Of a stretch of 64,000 bases of DNA, positions 8,249 to 17,669 are shown piece by piece. The stretch spans positions 248,001 to 312,000 of the forward strand of contig NZ_WQCF01000001.1 in assembly GCF_013032455.1 (NCBI RefSeq), written 5' to 3'. The position numbers and the translations under genes were made by a program. How positions within the stretch are numbered: the stretch's first letter is position 1; the number at the start of each line of letters is the position of its first letter. The stretch comes from Ruegeria atlantica. GTDB taxonomy: Bacteria > Pseudomonadota > Alphaproteobacteria > Rhodobacterales > Rhodobacteraceae. The notes beneath the pieces are model-generated. The model was not told where the DNA came from. It ran no database searches and worked only from the letters and a program-made list of their open reading frames with translations.

Positions 8249-9100
8249 TCATTTTTCTTTGATCTGAATCCAGATGCTCTGCGCACGTCCTTCTTTCAGA
8301 AACGGCAAAGCTTCAACTGCATTGGGTCGGTCTTGTTGCAGAAAGTAACCCGGCCAAAGCATTGAATATCCACCAGATTGCAGCAACGCATGCAGAATGT
8401 ACTGCTCGCCCCACCCTGGGCAATCATAGAAAAACCGCTTGGGATATTCGTAAGGCAGAAAAACATCGTGGACATGAATGACCACACCAGGTTTGAGCGC
8501 GGGGATGATGCGACAGAACAAATGCGCGACGTCATTGCTCATCCGTACTACATGGCTGGAATCGATGAAAAGGACATCACCCGCCTCAAGTTGCTCGAAC
8601 AATGATGGATCAACCTCTTCCAACCTCATCTGTTCGAAATGGTCCACAACATGCGCGATATCAGCGCGTGGGTATGGGTCGATCGCCGTGATCTGTGTGT
8701 CCAATCCACCGTCAATGACGGCCTGCCTTGTGATACGGGTGGAATTGCCACAGCCGACCTCGATCACCCGTTTGGGTGCAAACCGTCGGATCATCAGATA
8801 CAACGCTTCGGCATCTGGGCTGTCGTAATAGCCGTTGCCCATGTGATAACCAGTCTGGTTGCGTGCAGAGTCTTTCAGGGCTTCCAACGCATCCGCATGC
8901 TGGCCATACTCAGCGACCAACTGGCCGATGTCGAAATCTTCCATTCCCGGTGACAGGGCATAGGCCGGACGGGTCAACCCGCCAGCGCGTTCAAACGCCT
9001 CAAGTCTGGCACGCTCCTCCTGCTCAATGGTCTTGTCGACCAGCTTTACCCCCAACTCATCAAGGGCTTCGTTGATCTTCGGGAATTTTCTGGGTTTCAC
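8249..9100 (-). CDS. Class I SAM-dependent methyltransferase (Methyltransf_24 type)
   Basis: The 283-residue protein has the SAM-binding motif I VIEVGCGNS, the acidic motif II ITAIDPYP and the later VLFIDSSH and IHVHDVFLP blocks typical of Methyltransf_24-like enzymes. The substrate is unknown. GTG at 9100 was chosen as start because GGAG precedes it and the preceding in-frame residues (Pro/Gly-rich) do not look like protein; no in-frame ATG lies near. It is divergent from the carboxylate-amine ligase gene. Confidence 0.82.
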   Translation of the reverse strand: MKPRKFPKINEALDELGVKLVDKTIEQEERARLEAFERAGGLTRPAYALSPGMEDFDIGQLVAEYGQHADALEALKDSARNQTGYHMGNGYYDSPDAEALYLMIRRFAPKRVIEVGCGNSTRITRQAVIDGGLDTQITAIDPYPRADIAHVVDHFEQMRLEEVDPSLFEQLEAGDVLFIDSSHVVRMSNDVAHLFCRIIPALKPGVVIHVHDVFLPYEYPKRFFYDCPGWGEQYILHALLQSGGYSMLWPGYFLQQDRPNAVEALPFLKEGRAQSIWIQIKEK

Positions 9101-9233
9101 GGGGCCGCTCCAATTTCCTCTTGCTTGTTCCTTACCGTTGCTTGGCGGGCCTCTGCAAGAAGGGCCGCGCCAAACGCTTGGCAAAACAGAAAATTCCGTA
9201 TTCACTGGTGCGAACAGTTAAGCGAGGGCCGCC

Positions 9234-10349
9234 ATGCAGCAAGAATACACGCTGGGTATTGAAGAAGAATATTTGCTGGTTGACCGCGACAGCCTTGAAC
9301 TCGCCGAAGCACCTGCCGCACTGATGGAGGCCTGTCAGGCTGATTTCGAAGGTCAGGTCAGCCCCGAATTTCTTCAATGTCAGATCGAAGTCGGCACCCG
9401 CCCTCATACGACGGTCAAGTCCGCCCGTGAGGATCTGAAACGGTTGCGGTCCTGTGTTGCGCAGCGCGCGGCCGAGTACAACCTTGCCCCGATTGCCGTG
9501 TCCTGCCACCCTTTTGCCGATTGGAAGAAGCAGCACCACACCCGCAAGGATCGCTATGATGCGCTGCAGCATGCTTTGGGGGGCGTTGCACGGCGCATGT
9601 TGATCTGTGGTATGCATGTCCATGTCGGGGTCGAGGACCCTGCCCTGCGCGCCGATCTGATGCCGCAGCTTTCGTATTTCCTTCCGCATCTTCTGGCTCT
9701 GTCTACTTCCTCTCCCTATTGGAATGGTGAGGATACCGGCCTGTCCTCATATCGTCTGACCGTATTCGATAACCTGCCGCGCACAGGACTGCCGCCGGTT
9801 CTAGCCAGTTGGTCCGATTATGAGCGCACCACCGGGATCCTGGTCGAGCTGGGCGTGATCGAAGATACCACTAAAATCTGGTGGGATCTAAGGCCGTCGC
9901 ACCGATTCCCGACTTTGGAAACCCGGATCATGGATGTACAGCCACGGTTGGAGCACACGCTTTCCCTGGCCGCGCTGCTGCAGGCTTTGACCCGAATGTT
10001 GTGCCGTCTGAAGGATCGAAACCTGCGCTGGCGCAACTACGATCAGTTCCTGATCGGCGAAAACCGCTGGCGCGCGCAGCGCTACGGCGTCGGTGAAGGG
10101 CTTATTGATTTCGGAGATCGATCCATCAAACCAATGCCCGAATTGATGGGAGAACTTATGGGCATGCTTGCCGAAGACGCCGAGGCGCTGGGAACCATGA
10201 CTGAACTCGCCCGTCTGCAACAGATTGCCCAGAATGGTACCTCTGCCACCCGCCAGCGCCGCATCCATGCCGAGGCTGCAGCGCGCGGTGATGATCCCGG
10301 CAAGGCCGTGGTACAACATCTTATCGAAGAATATCACCACGATCTTTGA
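9234..10349 (+). CDS. Carboxylate-amine ligase, YbdK/GCS2 family
   Basis: The 371-residue protein belongs to the glutamate-cysteine ligase type 2 family: [16 protein letters not shown] at the N-terminus, then [11 protein letters not shown] and the [10 protein letters not shown] region. Members form gamma-glutamyl-type amide bonds using ATP; YbdK itself has weak glutamate-cysteine ligase activity, so the real substrate is uncertain. Length agrees with the family (about 370). The ATG follows AGCGAGGGCCGCC. It is not obviously linked to its neighbours functionally. Confidence 0.88.
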   Translation: MQQEYTLGIEEEYLLVDRDSLELAEAPAALMEACQADFEGQVSPEFLQCQIEVGTRPHTTVKSAREDLKRLRSCVAQRAAEYNLAPIAVSCHPFADWKKQHHTRKDRYDALQHALGGVARRMLICGMHVHVGVEDPALRADLMPQLSYFLPHLLALSTSSPYWNGEDTGLSSYRLTVFDNLPRTGLPPVLASWSDYERTTGILVELGVIEDTTKIWWDLRPSHRFPTLETRIMDVQPRLEHTLSLAALLQALTRMLCRLKDRNLRWRNYDQFLIGENRWRAQRYGVGEGLIDFGDRSIKPMPELMGELMGMLAEDAEALGTMTELARLQQIAQNGTSATRQRRIHAEAAARGDDPGKAVVQHLIEEYHHDL

Positions 10350-10455
10350 CTCTCTGGAATGCCTCATACCGATGATTGCTGATCGTGCAAAATTTCTGTA
10401 AGGATTGCGAAATAGAACAGTTGTTCAATTCATCCGGCAGCGTGGGAGGCAAGCC

Positions 10456-11598
10456 TTGGATTTTGCACTTACAGAAGAGCAAACCGCGATCTTCGATATG
10501 GCATATGGTTTCGGGCAGGATCACATCGCCCCCAACGCCCGCCAATGGGAGGCTGACGGCACCATCCCTAAAAGCCTTTGGCCGCAGATCGGTGAATTGG
10601 GATTCGGGGGGCTCTATGTCTCGGAAGACAGCGGAGGGTCCGGCCTCAGCCGTCTGGATGCAACGCTGGTGTTCGAAGCACTTTCAATGGCCTGTCCATC
10701 CGTCGCGGCATTCCTTTCGATCCACAATATGTGTGCCAAGATGCTGGACAGTTTTGCCAGCGACGAACTGAAATCACGCATCATGCCCGACGTACTGAGC
10801 TTGAATACAGTCCTCAGCTACTGCTTGACCGAGCCCGGATCGGGTTCGGACGCCGCCGCGCTGAAAACCCGCGCGGACCGCACGAATGAAGGGTACACGT
10901 TGAACGGCACCAAGGCCTTCATCTCGGGCGGTGGCTATTCCGACGCCTATGTCTGCATGGTGCGCACTGGTCAGGATGGACCCAAAGGTATCTCGACCGT
11001 TTATGTCGAGGACGGCACACCGGGGCTAAGCTTTGGCGCGCTGGAACAAAAGATGGGCTGGAAAAGCCAACCCACAGCGCAAGTGCAGTTTGATGATTGC
11101 CACATTCCTTGGGGCAACCTTGTAGGCACCGAAGGCGACGGGTTCAAATACGCGATGATGGGTCTGGACGGCGGACGTTTGAACATCTCCTCCTGCTCGT
11201 TGGGTGCCGCGCAGACCGGGCTGAACATGACACTTCAGTATATGTCCGAACGTAAAGCTTTCGGCCAATCCATTGATCAATTCCAGGCACTGCAGTTCCG
11301 GCTGGCGGATATGGAGATCGAACTGCAGGCTGCCCGAACATTCCTGAGACAGGCGGCGTGGAAACTGGACCAGGGCGCGCCCGATGCGACTAAGTTCTGC
11401 GCTATGGCGAAGAAATTCGTAACCGAGACTGGATCGAAAGTGGTTGATCAATGCCTGCAATTGCACGGCGGGTACGGCTATCTGGCGGATTACGGCATCG
11501 AGAAACTGGTCCGTGATCTGCGCGTACACCAGATTCTCGAAGGCACCAATGAAATCATGCGGGTTATCGTGGCTCGTCAAATGCTTGCAGAACGCTGA
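10456..11598 (+). CDS. Acyl-CoA dehydrogenase, probably isobutyryl-CoA dehydrogenase
   Basis: The 380-residue flavoenzyme probably oxidises isobutyryl-CoA to methacrylyl-CoA in valine degradation. It has the acyl-CoA dehydrogenase signature CLTEPGSGSDAAALKT and the catalytic glutamate in QILEGTNEIMR near the C-terminus. TTG at 10456 was chosen because GGGAGG lies six bases upstream and the protein then starts with the usual LDFALTEEQ. Substrate assignment depends on context: the next genes are the hydrolase and mmsB of the same pathway, with five- to seven-base spacing, forming an operon. Confidence 0.88.
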   Translation: MDFALTEEQTAIFDMAYGFGQDHIAPNARQWEADGTIPKSLWPQIGELGFGGLYVSEDSGGSGLSRLDATLVFEALSMACPSVAAFLSIHNMCAKMLDSFASDELKSRIMPDVLSLNTVLSYCLTEPGSGSDAAALKTRADRTNEGYTLNGTKAFISGGGYSDAYVCMVRTGQDGPKGISTVYVEDGTPGLSFGALEQKMGWKSQPTAQVQFDDCHIPWGNLVGTEGDGFKYAMMGLDGGRLNISSCSLGAAQTGLNMTLQYMSERKAFGQSIDQFQALQFRLADMEIELQAARTFLRQAAWKLDQGAPDATKFCAMAKKFVTETGSKVVDQCLQLHGGYGYLADYGIEKLVRDLRVHQILEGTNEIMRVIVARQMLAER

Positions 11599-11605
11599 GG
11601 ATTCC

Positions 11606-12646
11606 ATGCCTGACATCGACATCCGCATCACAGGCCGCGCCGGTCGAATTACCCTGACCCGCCCAAAGGCTTTGAATGCGATGACCTATGATATGTGCAT
11701 GGCCATCGACACGGCCCTGCGCAATTGGCGTGAAGATGACACCGTAGATCTGGTGATCATGGACGCCGAAGGCGACAAAGCATTTTGCGCGGGCGGTGAT
11801 ATCGCCGATCTCTACGAAACCGGCATCAAGGGCAATTTTGACTTTGGTCGGACCTTCTGGCGCGACGAGTATCGGTTGAACGCACTTATCTTTGAATACT
11901 CCAAACCGGTCGTCAGCTTTCTGCAGGGTTTCACAATGGGCGGCGGTGTCGGCATCGGCTGTCACGGTAGCCACCGAATCGTCGGAGAGTCTTCAAGAAT
12001 TGCCCTACCGGAATGTTCCATCGGATTGGTGCCAGATGTAGGCAGTACCCTTATGCTGGCACTGGCCCCCGGACGTCTGGGGGAATATCTGGGTACCACT
12101 GGTCATCACATGGGGCCCGGAGATGCCATCTTTGCCGGATTTGCTGATCACTATATCCCAATCTCGCAATGGCCTGACCTGATCGAAATGCTTGAAGCAT
12201 CCGGCGATGCGGAATTGCTGGCGACGCATTCCACGACACCTCCGGAAAGCGAATTGGCCAAGCAACAAGCGAAAATCGACGCTCATTTTGCCGGGGAAAG
12301 CCTGGGCGACATCCTGAATTCTCTGAGCCAATCAGATCTCGAGTTAGCAACCAAAGCTCTTGAACTTATGGGGCGCAACTCACCGCTTTCGATGGCTTGC
12401 ACTGTGGAAATTCTTCACCGACTGCGCGGCCCCAGTCTGACGCAGCGCAAAGCGCTGGAGCTGGAGTACCGCTATACTTTCCGCGCGATGGAGCATGGGG
12501 ATTTTCTGGAAGGCATCCGCGCTCAGATCATCGACAAGGATCGCAACCCGCGTTGGCAGTTTGCCGACCAGACCGTGCCTGCAATTGCAGTGTCAAAGAT
12601 GCTGCAACCGTTGGGTAAAGAAACACTGACATTTGAGGAGACATAA
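11606..12646 (+). CDS. Enoyl-CoA hydratase/isomerase family, probable 3-hydroxyisobutyryl-CoA hydrolase
   Basis: The 346-residue crotonase-fold protein has the oxyanion-hole segments CAGGDIADLYETG and GFTMGGGVGIGCHG and the ALPECSIGLVPDVG block that distinguishes 3-hydroxyisobutyryl-CoA hydrolases (about 350 residues) from true hydratases (about 260). It would release free 3-hydroxyisobutyrate for MmsB. It starts seven bases after the dehydrogenase stop, whose GAGG acts as ribosome site. A dedicated methacrylyl-CoA hydratase is not seen in the window. Confidence 0.88.
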   Translation: MPDIDIRITGRAGRITLTRPKALNAMTYDMCMAIDTALRNWREDDTVDLVIMDAEGDKAFCAGGDIADLYETGIKGNFDFGRTFWRDEYRLNALIFEYSKPVVSFLQGFTMGGGVGIGCHGSHRIVGESSRIALPECSIGLVPDVGSTLMLALAPGRLGEYLGTTGHHMGPGDAIFAGFADHYIPISQWPDLIEMLEASGDAELLATHSTTPPESELAKQQAKIDAHFAGESLGDILNSLSQSDLELATKALELMGRNSPLSMACTVEILHRLRGPSLTQRKALELEYRYTFRAMEHGDFLEGIRAQIIDKDRNPRWQFADQTVPAIAVSKMLQPLGKETLTFEET

Positions 12647-12649
12647 GTG

Positions 12650-13522
12650 ATGAAAATCGGATTTATCGGTCTGGGTAATATGGGTAATCCGATGGCAGCC
12701 AATTTGGCCAAGGCCGGGCATGAGGTTACGGGCTTTGACATGGCCGAGGTTGACGTTGACGGTGTCTCTCTTGCCGGATCAGGTGCAGAGGCCGCTGCCA
12801 ACGCGGATATCGTCATCACGATGCTGCCAAACGGCCAAATCCTGCGCTCGGTTGCTGATGAGATCCTTCCAGCGATGCATTCCGGAACCGTCTGGATCGA
12901 CTGCTCGACGGTTGATGTCGACAGCGCCCGCGTCGTTGCAGGTCAGGCGAAAGAGGTTGGTGTCCTAGCGGTTGACGCCCCGGTCTCGGGTGGAATCGGT
13001 GGCGCTGCGGCGGGTACGCTAACCTTCATGGCGGGCGGCAGCGATGCGGCTTTTGCCAAGGCCGCCCCTCTTTTCGACATCATGGGACAGAAAGCCGTAC
13101 ATTGCGGTGATTCCGGCGCTGGTCAGGCCGCAAAGATTTGCAACAACATGATCCTTGGCGTGACAATGATCGCCACCTGCGAAGCCTTTGCGCTGGCCGA
13201 CAAACTTGGCCTCGACAGGCAAAAGATGTTTGACGTGGTCAGCACCTCCTCGGGCTATAGCTGGACAATGAATGCCTACTGCCCCGCCCCCGGCGTTGGT
13301 CCGGAAAGCCCGGCAGACAACGGCTATCAGCCCGGTTTTGCCGCTGAATTGATGCTGAAAGACCTGCGGTTAAGCCAGCAAGCCGCCGAAAGTTCGGACG
13401 CGGACACACCAATGGGTCAGGCTGCGACTGCGCTGTATGAGCAATTCGTCGAGGCCGAGGGCGGATTAGGCAAGGATTTTTCTGCCATGCTTCCACGGTT
13501 CGAAAAGCGTGGACGCAGTTAA
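12650..13522 (+). CDS. mmsB: 3-hydroxyisobutyrate dehydrogenase
   Basis: The 290-residue beta-hydroxyacid dehydrogenase oxidises 3-hydroxyisobutyrate to methylmalonate semialdehyde, the substrate of MmsA. It has the NAD-binding start GFIGLGNMGNPMAANL, the substrate motif DAPVSGGIGGAAAGTL and the catalytic lysine in AAKICNNM. ATG at 12650 is favoured by spacing from GAGGAG; a GTG one codon earlier is possible. It is the last gene of the three-gene valine operon. Confidence 0.94.
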   Translation: MKIGFIGLGNMGNPMAANLAKAGHEVTGFDMAEVDVDGVSLAGSGAEAAANADIVITMLPNGQILRSVADEILPAMHSGTVWIDCSTVDVDSARVVAGQAKEVGVLAVDAPVSGGIGGAAAGTLTFMAGGSDAAFAKAAPLFDIMGQKAVHCGDSGAGQAAKICNNMILGVTMIATCEAFALADKLGLDRQKMFDVVSTSSGYSWTMNAYCPAPGVGPESPADNGYQPGFAAELMLKDLRLSQQAAESSDADTPMGQAATALYEQFVEAEGGLGKDFSAMLPRFEKRGRS

Positions 13523-13619
13523 TTGCAACTCATGGGCGACTTCCCGCGCATGGGGTTGACCATACCGTGACCGACGGCCATCTGTCTCAAGAACGGGCAT
13601 TTAGTTGAAAGGAAGCAAG

Positions 13620-13952
13620 ATGAAGCGCAGCTTGGCCATTACGACGGCAATATTGGCGATTGCGCTCAGTTCAGGCGTAGCCATGGCCGGGAACGGCAAA
13701 GGAAAAGGTGGGCACTGCCCACCCGGTCTGGCAAAGAAATCCGTTCCATGTGTGCCTCCAGGTCAGGTGAAGAATTTTTACCGCACCGGCGACTACATTA
13801 ACCGCGACTACCGGTGGATTGACGACCCCTATCGATATGGGTTGCGTCGTGGTGACAGCTATATCCGAGCAGGCGACTACGTTTACCGCGTCGATCCCGA
13901 CACCAGAAAAGTGCTCAACCTGATCGGCGCGGTGGCTGACATCCTTAACTGA
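13620..13952 (+). CDS. Small secreted Gly/Lys-rich protein (RcnB-like), paralogue of the gene at 58594
   Basis: The 110-residue protein has a signal peptide (ending VAMA), a GNGKGKGGHCPPGLAKK segment, PPGQVKNFY and a C-terminal domain with RGDSYIRAGDYVYRVDPDT and a LIGAVADILN end. The C-terminal pattern resembles the periplasmic RcnB/YohN family, which affects nickel and cobalt homeostasis, but I cannot confirm membership. Proteins of this kind next to uvrA have, I believe, sometimes been mislabelled as excinuclease subunits; nothing in the sequence supports that. AAGGAAG precedes the ATG. It is convergent with uvrA, 11 bp apart. Confidence 0.78.
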   Translation: MKRSLAITTAILAIALSSGVAMAGNGKGKGGHCPPGLAKKSVPCVPPGQVKNFYRTGDYINRDYRWIDDPYRYGLRRGDSYIRAGDYVYRVDPDTRKVLNLIGAVADILN

Positions 13953-13963
13953 GGATCTGCGCT

Positions 13964-16822
13964 CTATTCCGCAGCAACCCGAGCGCCCTCAAGCATCTGT
14001 TTCAGATACCTTCCAGTATGGCTGCGTTCAATCGCGGCCACATCCTCGGGTGTTCCGGTTGCAACAATCTCACCACCACCGTCGCCACCTTCGGGGCCAA
14101 TATCGATGATATGATCCGCAGTTTTCACAACATCCAGATTGTGTTCGATCACCACAACAGTATTACCCTGATCAACCAATTCATGAAGCACTTCCAGCAA
14201 CTTACGAACATCTTCGAAATGCAGCCCCGTGGTCGGCTCATCCAGAATATAAAGCGTTCGTCCGGTCGAACGTTTGGACAATTCTTTCGAAAGCTTTACG
14301 CGCTGCGCTTCACCGCCCGAAAGGGTCGTGGCCTGCTGACCAACCTTGATATAGCCAAGCCCGACACGCGCCAGCGCATCCATCTTGTCGCGGATCGAGG
14401 GCACGGCCTTAAAGAATTCCTGCGCGTCTTCCACTGTCATATCAAGGACATCGGCAATGGACTTGCCCTTGAACTTGATCTCAAGCGTTTCGCGATTGTA
14501 CCGCGCGCCTTTGCAGGTTTCGCAGGTCACGTAGACGTCGGGCAAAAAGTGCATCTCAATCTTGATGACACCATCGCCCTGGCAGGCCTCGCACCGGCCA
14601 CCTTTGACGTTAAAGCTGAAGCGACCCGGCTTATAACCTCGTGCCTTGGCCTCGGGCAGACCGGCAAACCAGTCGCGGATCGGGGTGAACGCCCCGGTGT
14701 AAGTCGCTGGGTTTGAACGCGGTGTCCGCCCAATGGGGCGTTGGTCAATGTCGATGACCTTGTCCAGATGTTCCAACCCCTTAATGGTTTCACAAGGCGC
14801 TGGGGTTTGCCGCGCCCCGTTCAATCGCATCGAAGCGGTCTTGAATAGTGTTTCGATGGTCAGCGTAGATTTACCCCCACCAGACACACCAGTCACACAG
14901 ACAAATTTACCCAGCGGAAAGTCGGCCGTAACATTCTTGAGGTTGTTACCCGTGGCTTTGACAACTGAAACTTTCTTCTTGTTTCCCATCCGTCGCTCGG
15001 TCGGAACCGCGATCTCTCGGGTACCTGCAAGATACTGCCCGGTCATAGACGCAGCATCCGCCGCAATTTGATCTGGCGTTCCCTGACTTACAACCTGCCC
15101 ACCATGAACTCCGGCACCGGGGCCGATATCAAATACATAGTCGGCCTCACGGATGGCTTCCTCGTCATGCTCCACGACAATCACAGTGTTGCCCTGATCG
15201 CGCAGGTTTTTGAGCGTGCCCAGCAACCGGTCATTGTCCCGTTGGTGCAAGCCGATAGAGGGCTCGTCCAACACATACAGAACCCCCGTCAGGCCGGAAC
15301 CGATCTGGCTGGCCAGTCGAATCCGCTGACTCTCCCCCCCAGACAATGTTCCACTTGAACGGGATAGCGTAAGGTATTCCAGCCCAACGTTATTCAGGAA
15401 TCCCAAACGTTCGCGAATCTCCTTCAAGATTGCACGAGCAATCTCATTCTTCTGGTTGCTCAGATGGTTTGGTGCAGCCTCGACCCAAGCCAGAGCCTCT
15501 TTGATCGACATCTGAACCACCTGGCCCACATGCAGACCAGCGATCTTGACCGCCAACGCCTCGGGCCGCAGACGGTACCCTTCACAGGTGCCGCAAGGCC
15601 GATTGTTCTGATACCGCTCGAATTCCTCACGAATCCACGCACTGTCGGTTTCGCGATAGCGGCGTTCCATGTTCGGAATCACGCCTTCAAAGCTACGGGT
15701 CACCTGATACACCCGCCCGCCTTCGTCATAGCGGAACTGGATTTCCTCGTCACCCGAACCGCGCAGGAACACCTGCTGCACTTTTGCCGGTAGATCTTTC
15801 CAAAGGGTGTTCTTATCAAATTCAAAATGGCGTGCAATCGCCTCAATGGTCTGCAGGAAATACGGAGATTTGCCTTTGCGCCATGGTGCCAAAGCGCCAT
15901 CGTACAGCTTCAGCGTCTGATCCGGCACCACCAGCCGTTCGTCAAAGAACAGTTCAACCCCGAGACCATCGCAGTCCGGGCAAGCCCCAAAAGGCGCGTT
16001 GAATGAAAACAGGCGGGGTTCAATCTCGGGAATCGTAAATCCGCTGACCGGGCAGGCAAAATTCTCGCTAAAGGTGACGCGTTCCGGGTCGCCTTCGCGC
16101 GGTGCCGTCTCTAGAATCGCAATTCCATCGGCAAGATCCAGAGCGGTGCGCAAACTATCGGCCAGCCGGGTCTCCATCCCTTCACGTACGACAAGGCGGT
16201 CAACGACCACATCGATGTCGTGACGGAACTTCTTGTCCAACGTAGGCGGTTCGTCCAGTTCATAGAAGTCACCGTCAACTTTAACGCGCTGGAACCCCTG
16301 CTTGCGTAGCTCAAGGAATTCCTTTTTGTACTCGCCTTTCCGGTCCCGCACAATCGGCGCCAGCAGATAGCCCCGAGTCCCCTCCTCCATTGTCATGATC
16401 CTGTCGACCATGTCCTGCACCTGCTGAGCCTCGATGGGTTGACCAGTGGCGGGGCTATAGGGTGTGCCCGCACGTGCGAACAGAAGACGCAGGTAGTCAT
16501 AGATCTCAGTGACAGTACCAACGGTCGAACGCGGGTTTTTCGAGGTGGTTTTCTGCTCGATGGATATCGCCGGGGACAAGCCGCTGATGTGATCCACATC
16601 GGGCTTTTCCATCATATCGAGGAACTGACGCGCATAGGCCGACAGGCTTTCAACATAGCGGCGCTGACCTTCGGCGTAGATCGTGTCAAACGCCAATGAC
16701 GATTTGCCCGAGCCCGACAGCCCAGTGATCACCACCAGCTGATCACGTGGGATATCCACGTCGATGCTTTTGAGGTTATGCTCGCGCGCGCCGCGCACCT
16801 CGATATTCTTCAGCTCAGCCAT
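13964..16822 (-). CDS. uvrA: Excinuclease ABC subunit A
   Basis: UvrA recognises bulky DNA damage and loads UvrB in nucleotide excision repair. The 952-residue protein contains two ABC ATPase units with Walker A motifs [10 protein letters not shown] and [10 protein letters not shown], signature [12 protein letters not shown] and [12 protein letters not shown] sequences, and zinc-binding cysteine pairs ([17 protein letters not shown] with CETCKGAR). Length is normal. The start [11 protein letters not shown] was chosen over an ATG six codons upstream by family similarity. An SOS box lies about 70 bp upstream. Confidence 0.98.
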   Translation of the reverse strand: MAELKNIEVRGAREHNLKSIDVDIPRDQLVVITGLSGSGKSSLAFDTIYAEGQRRYVESLSAYARQFLDMMEKPDVDHISGLSPAISIEQKTTSKNPRSTVGTVTEIYDYLRLLFARAGTPYSPATGQPIEAQQVQDMVDRIMTMEEGTRGYLLAPIVRDRKGEYKKEFLELRKQGFQRVKVDGDFYELDEPPTLDKKFRHDIDVVVDRLVVREGMETRLADSLRTALDLADGIAILETAPREGDPERVTFSENFACPVSGFTIPEIEPRLFSFNAPFGACPDCDGLGVELFFDERLVVPDQTLKLYDGALAPWRKGKSPYFLQTIEAIARHFEFDKNTLWKDLPAKVQQVFLRGSGDEEIQFRYDEGGRVYQVTRSFEGVIPNMERRYRETDSAWIREEFERYQNNRPCGTCEGYRLRPEALAVKIAGLHVGQVVQMSIKEALAWVEAAPNHLSNQKNEIARAILKEIRERLGFLNNVGLEYLTLSRSSGTLSGGESQRIRLASQIGSGLTGVLYVLDEPSIGLHQRDNDRLLGTLKNLRDQGNTVIVVEHDEEAIREADYVFDIGPGAGVHGGQVVSQGTPDQIAADAASMTGQYLAGTREIAVPTERRMGNKKKVSVVKATGNNLKNVTADFPLGKFVCVTGVSGGGKSTLTIETLFKTASMRLNGARQTPAPCETIKGLEHLDKVIDIDQRPIGRTPRSNPATYTGAFTPIRDWFAGLPEAKARGYKPGRFSFNVKGGRCEACQGDGVIKIEMHFLPDVYVTCETCKGARYNRETLEIKFKGKSIADVLDMTVEDAQEFFKAVPSIRDKMDALARVGLGYIKVGQQATTLSGGEAQRVKLSKELSKRSTGRTLYILDEPTTGLHFEDVRKLLEVLHELVDQGNTVVVIEHNLDVVKTADHIIDIGPEGGDGGGEIVATGTPEDVAAIERSHTGRYLKQMLEGARVAAE

Positions 16823-16890
16823 TTTCGGCCCCCAACACACAAGTGTCTTAGAAATAGGCTAGCGGCATCGAGTCTCCAACAAAAAAGTTA

Positions 16891-16905
16891 GAACAAAGTA
16901 TGAAC
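16891..16905 (-). promoter_or_regulatory. Alphaproteobacterial LexA (SOS) box upstream of uvrA
   Basis: On the uvrA strand this reads GTTC-N7-GTTC exactly (GAAC at 16891-16894 and 16902-16905 on the + strand), the direct-repeat LexA site known from Rhodobacter and rhizobia. It lies about 70 bp before the uvrA start, suitable for repression. Confidence 0.82.
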
Positions 16906-16998
16906 AATCGGATTATTGCCGACATCTCCTGACACAAAAACCCCGATCCGATGGCCACCCCTAGAAAGGGGTTAAGATTTCATCGTATCTAAGGGAAA

Positions 16999-17075
16999 TG
17001 GCGCGGTTGACGGGGCTCGAACCCGCGACCCCCGGCGTGACAGGCCGGTACTCTAACCAACTGAGCTACAACCGC
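16999..17075 (-). tRNA. tRNA-Asp (GTC), copy 1
   Basis: Read on the - strand the 77-nt cloverleaf has acceptor GCGGTTG/CAACCGC, discriminator G, encoded CCA, anticodon loop CTGTCAC with anticodon GTC, and a T-arm with GGTTCGAGCC. It is identical to the copy at 17127 and downstream of it. Confidence 0.97.
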
Positions 17076-17126
17076 GCATTAAGGTCTATGTCTGACCCAT
17101 TGACCCGGATCAAAGGCTGGCAGCGA

Positions 17127-17203
17127 TGGCGCGGTTGACGGGGCTCGAACCCGCGACCCCCGGCGTGACAGGCCGGTACTCTAACCAACTGAGCTACAAC
17201 CGC
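17127..17203 (-). tRNA. tRNA-Asp (GTC), copy 2
   Basis: The 77-nt sequence including CCA is identical to the copy at 16999, 51 bp apart. As it is promoter-proximal, both are probably cut from one transcript. Confidence 0.97.
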
Positions 17204-17234
17204 CCGCTGCACGTTCGTTGCTGAACGTTTGGGT

Positions 17235-17263
17235 GTATTATGGCTACGGTCGGGCAGCGTCAA
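17235..17263 (-). promoter_or_regulatory. Sigma-70 type promoter for the tRNA-Asp pair
   Basis: On the - strand TTGACG (17263-17258) and TAATAC (17240-17235) are separated by exactly 17 bp, about 30 bp upstream of the first tRNA-Asp. Confidence 0.75.
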
Positions 17264-17368
17264 GCGGCGTTTTGAAGTTTTTTCAGGATTTCGAATTTTT
17301 CCGCGCAGCCAGCCATTTTGGGTCAGCCCCACAGCAGGTCTTACTTGCAGAAACGTGCTTGGTGGTAC

Positions 17369-17397
17369 TTGCAGCCTGCCGTAAGTCACTTTATGAA
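17369..17397 (+). promoter_or_regulatory. Probable promoter of tRNA-Val
   Basis: TTGCAG (17369-17374) and TATGAA (17392-17397) are separated by 17 bp and end 10 bp before the tRNA 5' end. Confidence 0.5.
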
Positions 17398-17407
17398 GCG
17401 CTCTGGC

Positions 17408-17482
17408 GGGTGATTAGCTCAGTGGTAGAGCGCTTCGTTCACATCGAAGATGTCAGGAGTTCAAATCTCTTATCACCCACCA
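17408..17482 (+). tRNA. tRNA-Val (CAC)
   Basis: The 75-nt cloverleaf has acceptor GGGTGAT/ATCACCC, D-arm GCTC/GAGC, anticodon stem CTTCG/CGAAG with loop TTCACAT (anticodon CAC), T-loop TTCAAAT, discriminator A and encoded CCA. Confidence 0.95.
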
Positions 17483-17669
17483 TCACTTTCATAATTGTTA
17501 AACGCCACTTACTTGGTTCGCAGGCCTGAAAAGACGACAATTGACATGACGCTAGGACAAGAACCTCACTGTCTCGGCCTTTTTGATCGCTAAGTTGAGC
17601 AACTTGCGTTTATCCAGATACCGAGCTACGGCTATGTCCAATATTATGTGAGCCAAACGAGCAGGTTTT

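Noticed and set aside
13620-13952. Excinuclease-related small protein next to uvrA
   Set aside because: It has a signal peptide and no ATPase or zinc motif; only its position links it to uvrA.
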